Assembly (NCBI GenBank): GCA_016710635.1
Contig: JADJVL010000005.1
Coordinates: forward strand, 62,001-126,000
Reading direction: 5' to 3'
Length of the DNA stretch: 64,000 bases
Source of the DNA: Holophagaceae bacterium
GTDB lineage: Bacteria > Acidobacteriota > Holophagae > Holophagales > Holophagaceae
Position 1 is the first letter of the stretch; the number at the start of each line of letters is the position of its first letter. The translations under genes and the position numbers were made by a program. Below, one piece after another: positions 24,122 to 31,875 of the stretch. A model generated the notes under the pieces. That model had not been told where the DNA came from and ran no database searches. It worked only from the letters and a program-made list of their open reading frames with translations.

Positions 24122-24481
24122 ATGCTGAACATCACCGACGTGCGCATCAACAAGATCGAGGGCGACGAGAAGCTGCGCGCCTTCGCCTCCATCATCCTCG
24201 ACGGCTGCTTCCTGGTGGGCGACCTCCGGGTGGTGGAAGGCGAGGACGGCTATTTCGTCTCCATGCCCAGCAAGCGCAAGCGGGACGGCACCTTCAAGGA
24301 CATTGCCTTTCCCATGGACAACGAGACCCGCGAACAGATCTCGGCGAAGGTGCTGCTGGCCTACGAGGCCCTCACCGGCGCCCGGGCCATCAGCCGCCTG
24401 GAGCTGGGCGAGGCCAGCGTCATCCGGCCCGACCTGCTGAGCGTGGAGGAGTTCGGCTACACGCCGAAGTCGAATCCCTGA
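24122..24481 (+). CDS. spoVG: SpoVG family DNA/RNA-binding protein
   Basis: The 119-residue protein starts ITDVRINKIEGDEKLRAFAS and has FVSMPSKRKRDGTFKDIAFP, the SpoVG signature with the basic patch that binds nucleic acid. It is longer than the Bacillus form by about 20 residues at the C-terminus. SpoVG tunes gene expression and septation in several phyla; the role here is unknown. It is followed by an inverted repeat (24504-24523) and the tRNA-Gln promoter. Confidence 0.9.
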   Translation: MLNITDVRINKIEGDEKLRAFASIILDGCFLVGDLRVVEGEDGYFVSMPSKRKRDGTFKDIAFPMDNETREQISAKVLLAYEALTGARAISRLELGEASVIRPDLLSVEEFGYTPKSNP

Positions 24482-24503
24482 CGCCGCCACCCCAGCCCCA
24501 GCC

Positions 24504-24532
24504 TTGGCGCAAACCCGCGCCAATGCTACGAT
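24504..24532 (+). promoter_or_regulatory. Sigma-70 promoter for tRNA-Gln with overlapping inverted repeat
   Basis: TTGGCG (-35) and TACGAT (-10) are 17 bases apart, and the -10 box ends 11 bases before the tRNA. The -35 box lies in the hairpin TTGGCGC/GCGCCAA (24504-24523), which could terminate spoVG or bind a regulator. Confidence 0.6.
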
Positions 24533-24543
24533 TGGTCACCCCT

Positions 24544-24618
24544 TGGGGAGTCGCCAAGTGGTAAGGCAGCAGGTTTTGATCCTGCCTATCGAGGGTTCGA
24601 ATCCTTCCTCCCCAACCA
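24544..24618 (+). tRNA. tRNA-Gln (TTG)
   Basis: Acceptor TGGGGAG/CTCCCCA with the weak U1-A72 pair typical of Gln, anticodon stem GCAGG/CCTGC with loop TTTTGAT (TTG), T-arm GAGGG TTCGAAT CCTTC, A73 and encoded CCA. It is a substrate class for the MnmA enzyme encoded at 8428. Confidence 0.96.
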
Positions 24619-24624
24619 GAAGAG

Positions 24625-24646
24625 CGGCCCCGGAAGGGGCCGTTTT
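24625..24646 (+). terminator. Rho-independent terminator of tRNA-Gln
   Basis: CGGCCCC/GGGGCCG with a GGAA loop, followed by TTTTC. Confidence 0.85.
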
Positions 24647-24783
24647 CGGGGCGGGAGGATTCGAACGGCCATGGCGGCCCGGTAGCGGAAGGGAGGACAC
24701 GCGAGAGCGTGGCCGACCGGTCCCCGCAGGGGATCCGCGGGGCCAGCCAAGGGACCCGGAGAATCCTTCCTCCCACCAGAAGA

Positions 24784-24802
24784 CGGCCCCGGAAGGGGCT
24801 TT
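24784..24802 (+). terminator. Copied terminator at the end of the tRNA-Gln repeat
   Basis: CGGCCCC, loop GGAA, GGGG then CTTTC: a partly decayed duplicate of the terminator at 24625-24646, with the stem cut to four strong pairs. Confidence 0.5.
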
Positions 24803-24835
24803 CGGCGTTTCCAACGCGGTGATGGATGGGAGGGC

Positions 24836-26023
24836 TCAGCATCGCTCCAGCACCATGGCCACGCCCATGCCGCCGCCCACGCACAGGGAAGCCAGGCCCC
24901 AGCGCTTGTCTTCCGCGCGGAGGCGGTAGGAAAGGTGCAGGGCCAGCCGCGCGCCGCTGGCGCCGAGGGGATGGCCCAGGGCGATGGCGCCGCCATTCAC
25001 ATTGGTCCTGGCGGGGTCCAGGTCCAGGTCGTGCATCACTGCCAGGCACTGGGCGGCGAAGGCCTCGTTGACTTCGACGAGGTCCATGTCCGCCACGGTG
25101 AGCCCCGCGGCCGCCAGGGCCTTGCGGATGGCGGGCACGGGGCCCAGGCCCATGCGGTCGGGCTCGACGCCCACGGCGGCGTAGGCGGCGATGCGGGCCA
25201 GGGGCCGCCAGCCGCGGCGGGCGGCCTCGCTGGCGGAAGTCACCACCATGGCCGCGGCGCCGTCCACGATGCCGGAGGCGTTGCCGCCGGTGACGGTGCC
25301 CTCCTTCCCGAAGGCCGGCGCGAGGCGGGCCAGGACCTCCGCGGTGGTGCCGGGCTTGAGGTGGTCGTCCCGTTCCACCTCGACGGTCTTCCGGCCCTGG
25401 GCCACCGTGATGGGCAGGACTTCCTCGGCGAAGACCCCGGCGTTCCAGGCCGCGTCCGCCCGGCGCTGGCTTTCCGCCGCGAAGGCGTCCTGGGCCTCCC
25501 GGCCGAGGCTCCGGTCCCGGGCGATGTTCTCCGCGGTCTGGGCCATGAAGAGGCCGCACTGGGGATCGTAGAGGCCCTGCATCAGGCTGTCCTCCAGCCG
25601 GCCCGCCCCGAGGCGCAGGCCCGTGCGCAGGTCGCCCCGCAGGACGAAGGGGGCCTGGCTCATGGCCTCCATGCCGCCGGCCAGCACGACGGCGGCCTCC
25701 TTCCCGCGGATCAGGCGGGCCGCCTCCTGCAGGGCCTCCAGGCCGGAGCCGCAAAGCCGGTTCACGATCAGCGCGGGGGTGGCCACGGGACAGCCCGCCC
25801 CGAGGCCCACGTGCCGCGCCGCGTAGAGGCCGTCCGCCGTGGTCTGGAGCACCATGCCCATGACCACGTGGTCCACGTCCCCGGCCTCCACCCCCGCAGC
25901 CGCCAGGGCGCCCTTGGCGGCGTGGATCCCGAGGTCCTGGGCCCGCAGGTGGCGGAGCTGCCCGTTGTACTCGGCGAAGGGGGTGCGCTTGCCGGCGAGG
26001 AGGACGATGTCTTCGGGGTTCAT
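24836..26023 (-). CDS. Thiolase, acetyl-CoA acetyltransferase family
   Basis: The 395-residue protein carries the thiolase signatures: nucleophile Cys in NRLCGSGLEALQEAARLI, NEAFAAQ, GGAIALGHPLGASGAR with the catalytic His, and the second Cys in SLCVGGGMGVAMV. Length matches the family. It condenses two acetyl-CoA or cleaves 3-ketoacyl-CoA. The absence of other beta-oxidation genes nearby slightly favours a biosynthetic (AtoB/PhaA-like) role. It is divergent from the gene at 26100. Confidence 0.94.
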   Translation of the reverse strand: MNPEDIVLLAGKRTPFAEYNGQLRHLRAQDLGIHAAKGALAAAGVEAGDVDHVVMGMVLQTTADGLYAARHVGLGAGCPVATPALIVNRLCGSGLEALQEAARLIRGKEAAVVLAGGMEAMSQAPFVLRGDLRTGLRLGAGRLEDSLMQGLYDPQCGLFMAQTAENIARDRSLGREAQDAFAAESQRRADAAWNAGVFAEEVLPITVAQGRKTVEVERDDHLKPGTTAEVLARLAPAFGKEGTVTGGNASGIVDGAAAMVVTSASEAARRGWRPLARIAAYAAVGVEPDRMGLGPVPAIRKALAAAGLTVADMDLVEVNEAFAAQCLAVMHDLDLDPARTNVNGGAIALGHPLGASGARLALHLSYRLRAEDKRWGLASLCVGGGMGVAMVLERC

Positions 26024-26099
26024 GGCGGGCTCCAGGGACGGACCATCCCGCTAGACTGGTCGCTCCTCCCCACCTTTGCCTAGCCTCCCCGAGCCCGGA

Positions 26100-26870
26100 A
26101 TGCCGGAACCCTCCCCATCCCCCTACGACACCGCCAAGTTCAAGCCCGCGGAGATCCTCGCGCGCCTGGAGCACGGCCGCCTGCGGGTCGAAGCGACGGA
26201 GGGCGGTTCCCGGCTGGTGGTGGCCCACGAGAACGCGCCGCCCGTCGAGCGCCGCCGGGGCGGCCGGGAACCCCGGGCCGGCCGCGTCGAGGACCGCCGG
26301 AACTTCGTGCCCCTCGACATTCCGACCATCTTTCCGGAGAAGGGGCCCATCCTCCTCCTCGTCCTCGGCAGCTTCGCCGACGACCGGGCCCTGCTGCAGC
26401 CGGCCCCCTTCTGGGAGGACAGCGTGAACGGCGGCCACCTGCTCTGGCAGGCGCTCCAGCGGGCGGGCCTGCTCCACAAGCGCGATGGCGACTTCCTCCT
26501 GGGCCGGGGGGGCTATTGGGACGACGCCCCGCCGCGCACCAGCGGCATCGCCATGACCTACGCGGGCTACGTCCTGCGGGACGAGCCCACGGATTTCGGC
26601 AAGGTGACCCGCCCCTGGAACGTGCACCGGCTCCAGACCCTGATCCAGGCCTGCGCGGACCGCTCCATGGGCCGCCTCAAGATCATCACCGTGGGGGACG
26701 CCGCCCGCTTCATGGCCTGCGCCTGCGTCTACGGGCTGGGACAGATCCCCGTGCTCAGCATCACCGAGCCCACTCCGGAAACCCTGGACGGCCTGCGCTA
26801 CGACAAGGACACCCCGGCGGAGTTCTGGATCGAATGGGCCTCGAACACCCTGATGATCGGCAAGGCCTGA
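26100..26870 (+). CDS. Uncharacterised protein, weakly like the uracil-DNA glycosylase superfamily
   Basis: The 256-residue protein has a Pro/Arg-rich, probably flexible N-terminus (about 1-70) and a globular alpha/beta part. The part GPILLLVLGSFADDRAL, then HLLWQALQRAGLL, and later RLKIITVGDAARFMACA recalls the order of motif strand, helix and second strand in UDG-like proteins that bind nucleic-acid bases. Catalytic residues are not evident, so this is a guess. TAGACT about 45 bases upstream may be its -10 box. No neighbour helps with function. Confidence 0.5.
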   Translation: MPEPSPSPYDTAKFKPAEILARLEHGRLRVEATEGGSRLVVAHENAPPVERRRGGREPRAGRVEDRRNFVPLDIPTIFPEKGPILLLVLGSFADDRALLQPAPFWEDSVNGGHLLWQALQRAGLLHKRDGDFLLGRGGYWDDAPPRTSGIAMTYAGYVLRDEPTDFGKVTRPWNVHRLQTLIQACADRSMGRLKIITVGDAARFMACACVYGLGQIPVLSITEPTPETLDGLRYDKDTPAEFWIEWASNTLMIGKA

Positions 26871-26879
26871 AGCCAGCCC

Positions 26880-27341
26880 TCAGATCTTCGCGTCCGCCAC
26901 GAGCTTCCGGATGGTCACCAGGGTCAGGTCGATGGCCTGGGCGTAGTTGTCCGCCAGGGTGGAGCCCAGCTTCAGCTCCTCCTCCGAGCCGGGCCAGACG
27001 CCGGGAAAGCTGATGGCGATGGTGTAGGTGAGGAGGAGGCCGTGGGGGCCTTCGCTGAGGGTATTGGTGATCCAGCCGCTTTCCTTGCCTTCGATCCGGT
27101 CGAAGCGGATCTGCACCGGCGGCAGCAGGGTGATGCGCTCCCGGAACACCTCGCCACGCACCACCACCTCGCGGATGAAGCCGTCCTCGGTGCGCTCGAT
27201 GATCTGGCTGGACTCCATGCCGGGCACGAAGATCACCGGATCCTCGGCCTTCGCCTCGATGCCCTTCCAGAGCTGCTCCTTGTTGAGGATCGGGCTCGTG
27301 CCGAATGGGTTCACATCCACGGAGATGGATCGGGCGAACAT
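26880..27341 (-). CDS. SRPBCC-fold protein, DUF1857/AtaL-like
   Basis: The 153-residue protein starts with VDVNPFGTSPILNKEQLWKG, then VREVVVRGEVFRERITLLPP and ITNTLSEGPHGLLLTYTIAI. These are the lead helix and beta strands of the START/Bet-v1-like fold in the DUF1857 group. Such proteins bind hydrophobic ligands; no ligand is known here. It is convergent with the gene at 26100, with nine bases between. Confidence 0.75.
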   Translation of the reverse strand: MFARSISVDVNPFGTSPILNKEQLWKGIEAKAEDPVIFVPGMESSQIIERTEDGFIREVVVRGEVFRERITLLPPVQIRFDRIEGKESGWITNTLSEGPHGLLLTYTIAISFPGVWPGSEEELKLGSTLADNYAQAIDLTLVTIRKLVADAKI

Positions 27342-27508
27342 GGTGGCCTCGGGGGACGGGGAAACGGGGGGTCTGCGGGGATGCTACACGAAGCCTCCGG
27401 AAAAAGAAGCGGCGGGATGTGACCGCCGGAAGGTTCCGGCCGGGTTCTGCAGACCGGGAGGGTGGCAGGATGGACCGGGCCATATCCTGGGCCCCGAAGG
27501 GATCGGTC

Positions 27509-28204
27509 ATGCACTCCCGCCATCTGGAACGCCACCGCACGGACCGCATCGGCTGGCTCCGGGCCTCGGTGCTGGGCGCCAATGATGGCATCGTCTCCAC
27601 TGCCAGCCTGATCCTGGGCGTGGCGGCCTCCCATGCCTCCCGTACGGCCATCCTGGTGGCGGGTGTGGCCGGGCTGGTGGCGGGGGCCATGTCCATGGCC
27701 GCCGGGGAGTACGTGTCGGTGCATTCCCAGGCCGATACGGAGCAGGCCGACCTGGCGCGGGAGCGGGAAGAGCTCAGGACCGACGACGCCGGCGAACGGC
27801 GGGAGCTTGCGGGCATCTACGTGGCCCGGGGCCTGGACCCGGCCCTGGCGAAACAGGTGGCGGACCAGCTCATGGCCCACGATGCCCTCGGGGCCCACGC
27901 CCAGGACGAGCTGGGGATCTCCAAAGCCCTCAGCGCCCGCCCGGTGCAGGCGGCTTTCGCCTCCGCGGGGAGTTTCGCCGTGGGCGCCGCCCTGCCCCTC
28001 CTCGCCGCGGCGCTGCTTCCCGCCGCCCTCCTGATTCCTCTTGTCGCGGGGACTTCGCTGGTCTTCCTGGCCTTGCTGGGCGGGGTGGCCGCCCGCGCCG
28101 GTGGCGCGGGCATCGCCGCCGGCGCATGGCGGGTGACCTTCTGGGGCGCCCTGGCCATGGGCATCACCGCGGCCGTGGGCGCCCTGTTCGGAGTCGCCGC
28201 CTAG
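27509..28204 (+). CDS. VIT1/CCC1 family iron/manganese transporter
   Basis: The 231-residue protein from ATG 27509 (GAAGGGA seven bases upstream) begins HSRHLERHRTDRIGWLRASV and LGANDGIVSTASLILGVAAS, the family signature. AGAMSMAAGEYVSVHSQADT is the metal-binding membrane segment, followed by a charged cytoplasmic helix pair rich in Glu and three C-terminal membrane helices. It would move Fe2+ or Mn2+ out of the cytoplasm. An alternative start at 27470 has a strong GGGAGGG site. Confidence 0.92.
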   Translation: MHSRHLERHRTDRIGWLRASVLGANDGIVSTASLILGVAASHASRTAILVAGVAGLVAGAMSMAAGEYVSVHSQADTEQADLAREREELRTDDAGERRELAGIYVARGLDPALAKQVADQLMAHDALGAHAQDELGISKALSARPVQAAFASAGSFAVGAALPLLAAALLPAALLIPLVAGTSLVFLALLGGVAARAGGAGIAAGAWRVTFWGALAMGITAAVGALFGVAA

Positions 28205-28212
28205 CCCACGGG

Positions 28213-29133
28213 TCAAGCCTTGGCGTGAATCTCCATCACCGCGCGCAGCAAGGCCAGGCCATCCGCCCGTGGACGCTGGAAGGCATTGCGGCCCATGATC
28301 GACCCGAAGCCGCCCCCGGCGGCGATCTCGGCCACTTCCTTCAGCACCTCCTCGGTGCCCTTGGCCTCGCCGCCGCTGAAGATCACGATGCGCCGGCCAT
28401 TGAAGGCGCTGCGCACGACTTCGCGCACCCGGTCGGCGAGGGTGGCGACGGCAATGCCGGCCTTTTCGAAGGCGGCGGCCGCCTCCTTCTGTTCCAAGTG
28501 GGCCTTGGGGGGCTTCACCTTGATGATGTGGGCACCGAGCTGGGCCGCGAGGTGGGCCGCGTAGGCCACCACGTCCACGGCGGTTTCGCCTTCCCTGTTC
28601 AGGCCGGCGCCCCGCGGGTAGGCCCAGACCACCGTCGGCAGGCCCACGGCCTTGGCCTCCAGGATCAGCTCGCCCAGGGCTTCGAACTGCTCGTTTCGCG
28701 CATCGCTGCCGGGGTAGATGGTGTAGCCGATGGCGGCGCAGCCCAGGCGCAGGGCGTCCTCCACGCTGCCCGTCACGGCGGAGCAGGGCTCGAGGCCCTT
28801 GCTGAGGCTGTCGCTGTTGTTCAGCTTGAGGATCAAAGGAATGTCTCCCGCGTGGTCCGAGGCGACGGCCTCGAGGAAGCCCAGGGGCGCGGCGTAGGCG
28901 TTGCAGCCCGCCTCGATGGCCAGCTCGATGTGGTAGCGGGGATCGTAGCCCGCCGGGTTCGGCGCGAAGCTGCGGGCCGGCCCGTGCTCGAAGCCCTGGT
29001 CCACCGGCAGAATCACGAACCTGCCGGTGCCCGCGAGCCGACCGTGGTTCATCAGCCGCGCCAGGTTCGCCTTCACGCCGGGGTTCTCCGAGGCGTACCA
29101 GGACAGGATCTCTTTCACGCGCGGTGTGGACAT
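28213..29133 (-). CDS. Fructose-bisphosphate aldolase class I
   Basis: The 306-residue protein belongs to the archaeal-type class I (DhnA/FbaB-like) group. VILPVDQGFEHGP, LILKLNNSDSLSK, AIGYTIYPGS, VVWAYPRGAG, HIIKVKPPKAHL (Schiff-base Lys region) and RIVIFSGGEAK follow in order. It cleaves fructose 1,6-bisphosphate in glycolysis or forms it in gluconeogenesis, without a metal ion. The window also encodes a class II aldolase (38111-39145). Confidence 0.93.
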   Translation of the reverse strand: MSTPRVKEILSWYASENPGVKANLARLMNHGRLAGTGRFVILPVDQGFEHGPARSFAPNPAGYDPRYHIELAIEAGCNAYAAPLGFLEAVASDHAGDIPLILKLNNSDSLSKGLEPCSAVTGSVEDALRLGCAAIGYTIYPGSDARNEQFEALGELILEAKAVGLPTVVWAYPRGAGLNREGETAVDVVAYAAHLAAQLGAHIIKVKPPKAHLEQKEAAAAFEKAGIAVATLADRVREVVRSAFNGRRIVIFSGGEAKGTEEVLKEVAEIAAGGGFGSIMGRNAFQRPRADGLALLRAVMEIHAKA

Positions 29134-29307
29134 GGAGGCCTCCGGGACCGGGAATCGATCCCACCACACCCTGGTGGGATGGGGATCACAAGAGATTCCG
29201 AAAGGGCTGCGGGTCCTCCGGAAGCCGCGCCTGGATCCGGACGCGGCTGGAAAGACTGGAATTGCCGCGGCATCCTCTTCAGATTGAAGCCACCCAGCAG
29301 GTCGCCC

Positions 29308-29964
29308 ATGCCCCTCTTCCGGAATCGCAAGGCCCAGGATGCGCGGTTCTCGGCGCTGGAGGCCGACCTCGCGGCGCGCCGGGGGGAGGTGGAGGACCTG
29401 CGGGAACTGGCCTTGCACCTGGAGGCGGACCTCGCCCTCATCCGGGCGGCGGCGATCTGCCTTCGGCCCGGCGAGGCGCCGGCGGACCTCGCGGAAGCCC
29501 TCCACGGCCTCTGCTTCAAGCCCCTCAACCTCGCCTGCTTCTACCTTGCCCTCATGGACCGCTCCTCCGGCCTGCTGAGCTTTCCGTTTTATTTCGAAGG
29601 CGGCCGCGCACGCAACCATCCCTCCCGCCGGTACAACGAGCCCCGGGGCCTCACAGAGCGCGCCATGGACGCCCGGCATCCGCTCTACATCCGGACGACG
29701 GAGGAAGGGGCGACGGTGGGGAATGTCCTTACCGCCGCCGAAAAGGCCACGGGCCTCACCCCGCCGAGCTGGTACGGCGCCCCTCTGGGCGCCGGGGAGG
29801 GCTGGGACCGCGAGCCCTTTGGCCTGCTCAGCTTCCAGAGCTTCGAGACGGACGCGTTCCCCGAACCCCGCCGGCTCCTGATGGACACCCTCGCGGCCAT
29901 CCTGGGCCTCGCCCTGGGGGGCGCGGAGGGGACCCTTCCCGGACCCCGCCGGGAACCCTCGTGA
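29308..29964 (+). CDS. GAF-domain-like protein, function unknown
   Basis: The 218-residue protein begins with a short basic helix and a likely coiled-coil (ARFSALEADLAARRGEVEDL). The rest looks like a single GAF fold: LNLACFYLALMDRSSGLLSF, then FYFEGGRARNHPSRRYNEPR, and PFGLLSFQSFETDAFPEP near the end. The last residues are Pro/Arg-rich. No output domain is attached, so it may be a ligand sensor acting with another protein. It faces away from the class I aldolase gene. Confidence 0.6.
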   Translation: MPLFRNRKAQDARFSALEADLAARRGEVEDLRELALHLEADLALIRAAAICLRPGEAPADLAEALHGLCFKPLNLACFYLALMDRSSGLLSFPFYFEGGRARNHPSRRYNEPRGLTERAMDARHPLYIRTTEEGATVGNVLTAAEKATGLTPPSWYGAPLGAGEGWDREPFGLLSFQSFETDAFPEPRRLLMDTLAAILGLALGGAEGTLPGPRREPS

Positions 29965-30024
29965 CCCAGGCCCTGGTCGGGCCCGGGTCGGGGACGTACC
30001 GTGGAACACCCTTTGGAGAACCCC

Positions 30025-30843
30025 ATGCCTCGTCCTTCCATCCTCACGGCCGGCCTTTCCCTTCTGCTCCTGGGCGCCACCCTCCCGCTCGTCGCCCAGG
30101 GCGACACCCGCCCCCCGCGGCCGGGACGGCCGCCGGAGCGCCCATCCCGGGATGCGAAGCCCGCGGATCCCTACCGGGACCCGGAACCCCTCAAGCCGGC
30201 CGATCCCTATCCCCAATCCGGAGACCGCCAGCGCCGGGAAGACCGCCGGGACGAGCGCAGAGATGACCGCCGGGACGATCGGAGGGAAGACCGCCGCGAA
30301 TCCGGCAGCCGGCCCTATCCGATGGGTCCACCGCCGCACCGGGACGCCCGGCCGCCCTACGCGCCCTCCCCGGAAGGCTCCACCAACCTCGGTCCGGACC
30401 GGTCCCGGGGCGGCCGCTACGCGCCTCCCGCCCGCAGCCGGGAACAGGCCCGGGCCTGGGAGCGCAGCCAGGGCTGGCAGTCCGAAGGGGCCTGGAGCCA
30501 GCGCCGGACCTGGCGAGACCATCGCGCCCGCCAGTGGGAAGCGGAACACCGAACCTGGTCCCAGCGGGGCGGGTACGGCGGCTACTTCATTCCCGCCCCG
30601 GAGTTCCACCGGCATTTCGGCCCCGACCGCTGGTTCCGCCTCCGATCCCGGCCCGCGATCCACCTGGGCTATCCCCGATTCCAGTACGGCGGCTACTGGT
30701 TCCAGATCCTCGACCCCTGGCCCGAATTCTGGTCCGAGACCTGGTACGCCGATGACGAGGTCTACATCGACTACGACGACGGCTACTACCTCCACAACCG
30801 GCGCCACCCCGGCATTTCCATCGCCATCAGCGTCTCCTTCTAA
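30025..30843 (+). CDS. Secreted Arg/Asp-rich protein, function unknown
   Basis: The 272-residue protein has a signal peptide (LSLLLLGATLPLVAQGD), then a disordered Pro/Arg/Asp region with near-perfect repeats (DERRDDRRDDRREDRRE, about residues 71-90). The C-terminal half is rich in Tyr and Trp, with WFRLRSRPAIHLGYPRFQ and a final strand HPGISIAISVSF. This looks like a small outer-membrane or periplasmic domain. GGAGAA precedes the ATG. No family is recognised. Confidence 0.65.
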   Translation: MPRPSILTAGLSLLLLGATLPLVAQGDTRPPRPGRPPERPSRDAKPADPYRDPEPLKPADPYPQSGDRQRREDRRDERRDDRRDDRREDRRESGSRPYPMGPPPHRDARPPYAPSPEGSTNLGPDRSRGGRYAPPARSREQARAWERSQGWQSEGAWSQRRTWRDHRARQWEAEHRTWSQRGGYGGYFIPAPEFHRHFGPDRWFRLRSRPAIHLGYPRFQYGGYWFQILDPWPEFWSETWYADDEVYIDYDDGYYLHNRRHPGISIAISVSF

Positions 30844-30873
30844 GGGCGCGGCAGCGTCCCGGACTTCCCGGGT

Positions 30874-31875
30874 ATGCTGCGGTGCATGTCAGGCAGAGGC
30901 CCGTTCCGGCGCAGATCCGGCCCACCGAGCGACGACCTGGGACTGGGCCTGAAGACGGGCTCCCGGCGCGGGGTCAACAAGGACGGCTCCTTCAACCTCC
31001 GCCGGATCGGTTCCCCGCGCTTCCGCCCCTACGAGCTCTATCACCAGCTGATCACCATGTCCCTGCCGCGCTTCGCCGCGGTGCTGGTGGGCGGGTACTT
31101 CGCCGCCAACGCCGGCTTCGCGGCGCTCTACATGGCGGTGGGCCTGGAGAACTTCGCTCGGCCCGGCGACGCAGCGCCCGTCGCGGGGTTCCTGGACGCC
31201 TTCTTCTTCAGCGCTCAGACGCTCACCACCGTGGGCTACGGCCACATCTACCCGAACAGCCCGGAGGCCAGCGCCGTGGCGGCGGTGGAATCCATGACGG
31301 GGCTCCTGGGCTTCGCCCTGGCCTGCGGGCTGCTCTACGGGAGGTTCTCCCGGCCCCACGCCCGGATCCTCTTCAGCCGCCAGGGCGTCATCGCCCCGTA
31401 CCGCGGCGTCACCGGCTTCATGTTCCGCATCGTGAACGAGCGCCACAACCAGCTCATCGAGGTCGAGGCGAGCGTCTCGCTCTCCATGCGGGATCCGGAG
31501 ACCGGGGCCCGCACCTTCGCCGCCCTGCCCCTGGAACGGTCCCGCATCAACCTCTTCCCTTCGAACTGGACCATCGTGCATCCCATCGATGGCGAGAGTC
31601 CCCTGGACGCCATGACCGAAGCGGACCTCAGGGCGGTGGACGCCGAGTTCATCGTGCTCATCAAGGCCTTCGACGACACCTTCGCGCAGACGGTCTACGC
31701 CCGCAGCTCCTACAAGGCCGACGAGGTGGCGTGGGGCGCGCGGTTCGCGTCGATGGTGGCGCTTCCCGCGGACGGGATGGCCGTGCTGGACCTGGCGCTG
31801 CTGGACACCCTGGAAGCCGCGGCCCTGCCAGCCGCTGAGGTCCGTGGGACCGCGGACGGGGTCGCGGCTTCCTAG
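30874..31875 (+). CDS. Inward-rectifier potassium channel, KirBac type
   Basis: The 333-residue protein has the Kir plan: slide helix and first membrane helix, a pore helix leading to the selectivity filter LTTVGYGHIYP, a second membrane helix (MTGLLGFALACGLLYGRFSR), and a cytoplasmic beta-rich domain with FRIVNERHNQLIEVEASVSL. It should pass K+ gated by lipids or ligands. A second start at 30886 lies seven bases after TATGCT, a possible -10 box. Its stop shares CTAG with the convergent rlmF stop. Confidence 0.93.
   Translation: MLRCMSGRGPFRRRSGPPSDDLGLGLKTGSRRGVNKDGSFNLRRIGSPRFRPYELYHQLITMSLPRFAAVLVGGYFAANAGFAALYMAVGLENFARPGDAAPVAGFLDAFFFSAQTLTTVGYGHIYPNSPEASAVAAVESMTGLLGFALACGLLYGRFSRPHARILFSRQGVIAPYRGVTGFMFRIVNERHNQLIEVEASVSLSMRDPETGARTFAALPLERSRINLFPSNWTIVHPIDGESPLDAMTEADLRAVDAEFIVLIKAFDDTFAQTVYARSSYKADEVAWGARFASMVALPADGMAVLDLALLDTLEAAALPAAEVRGTADGVAAS

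Larger units (their letters stand above)
24619..24802 (+). repeat. tRNA-3'-end repeat unit behind tRNA-Gln
   Basis: After the tRNA come a terminator (24625-24646), an inverted T-arm (GGGAGGATTCGAAC, 24653-24666), the core ATGGCGGCCCGGTAGCGG (about 24671-24688), two hairpins (ACGC/GCGT and CCCCGC/GCGGGG), and a direct copy of the tRNA 3' end (AATCCTTCCTCCC, 24762-24774). The copy then continues into ACCAGAAGA and a second terminator. So the downstream flank was copied as well as the tRNA end. Layout and core match the Met and Cys loci. Confidence 0.85.

Noticed and set aside
27342..27508. Possible metal riboswitch before the VIT transporter
   Set aside because: Some pairing is possible, but no known riboswitch core motif is visible.
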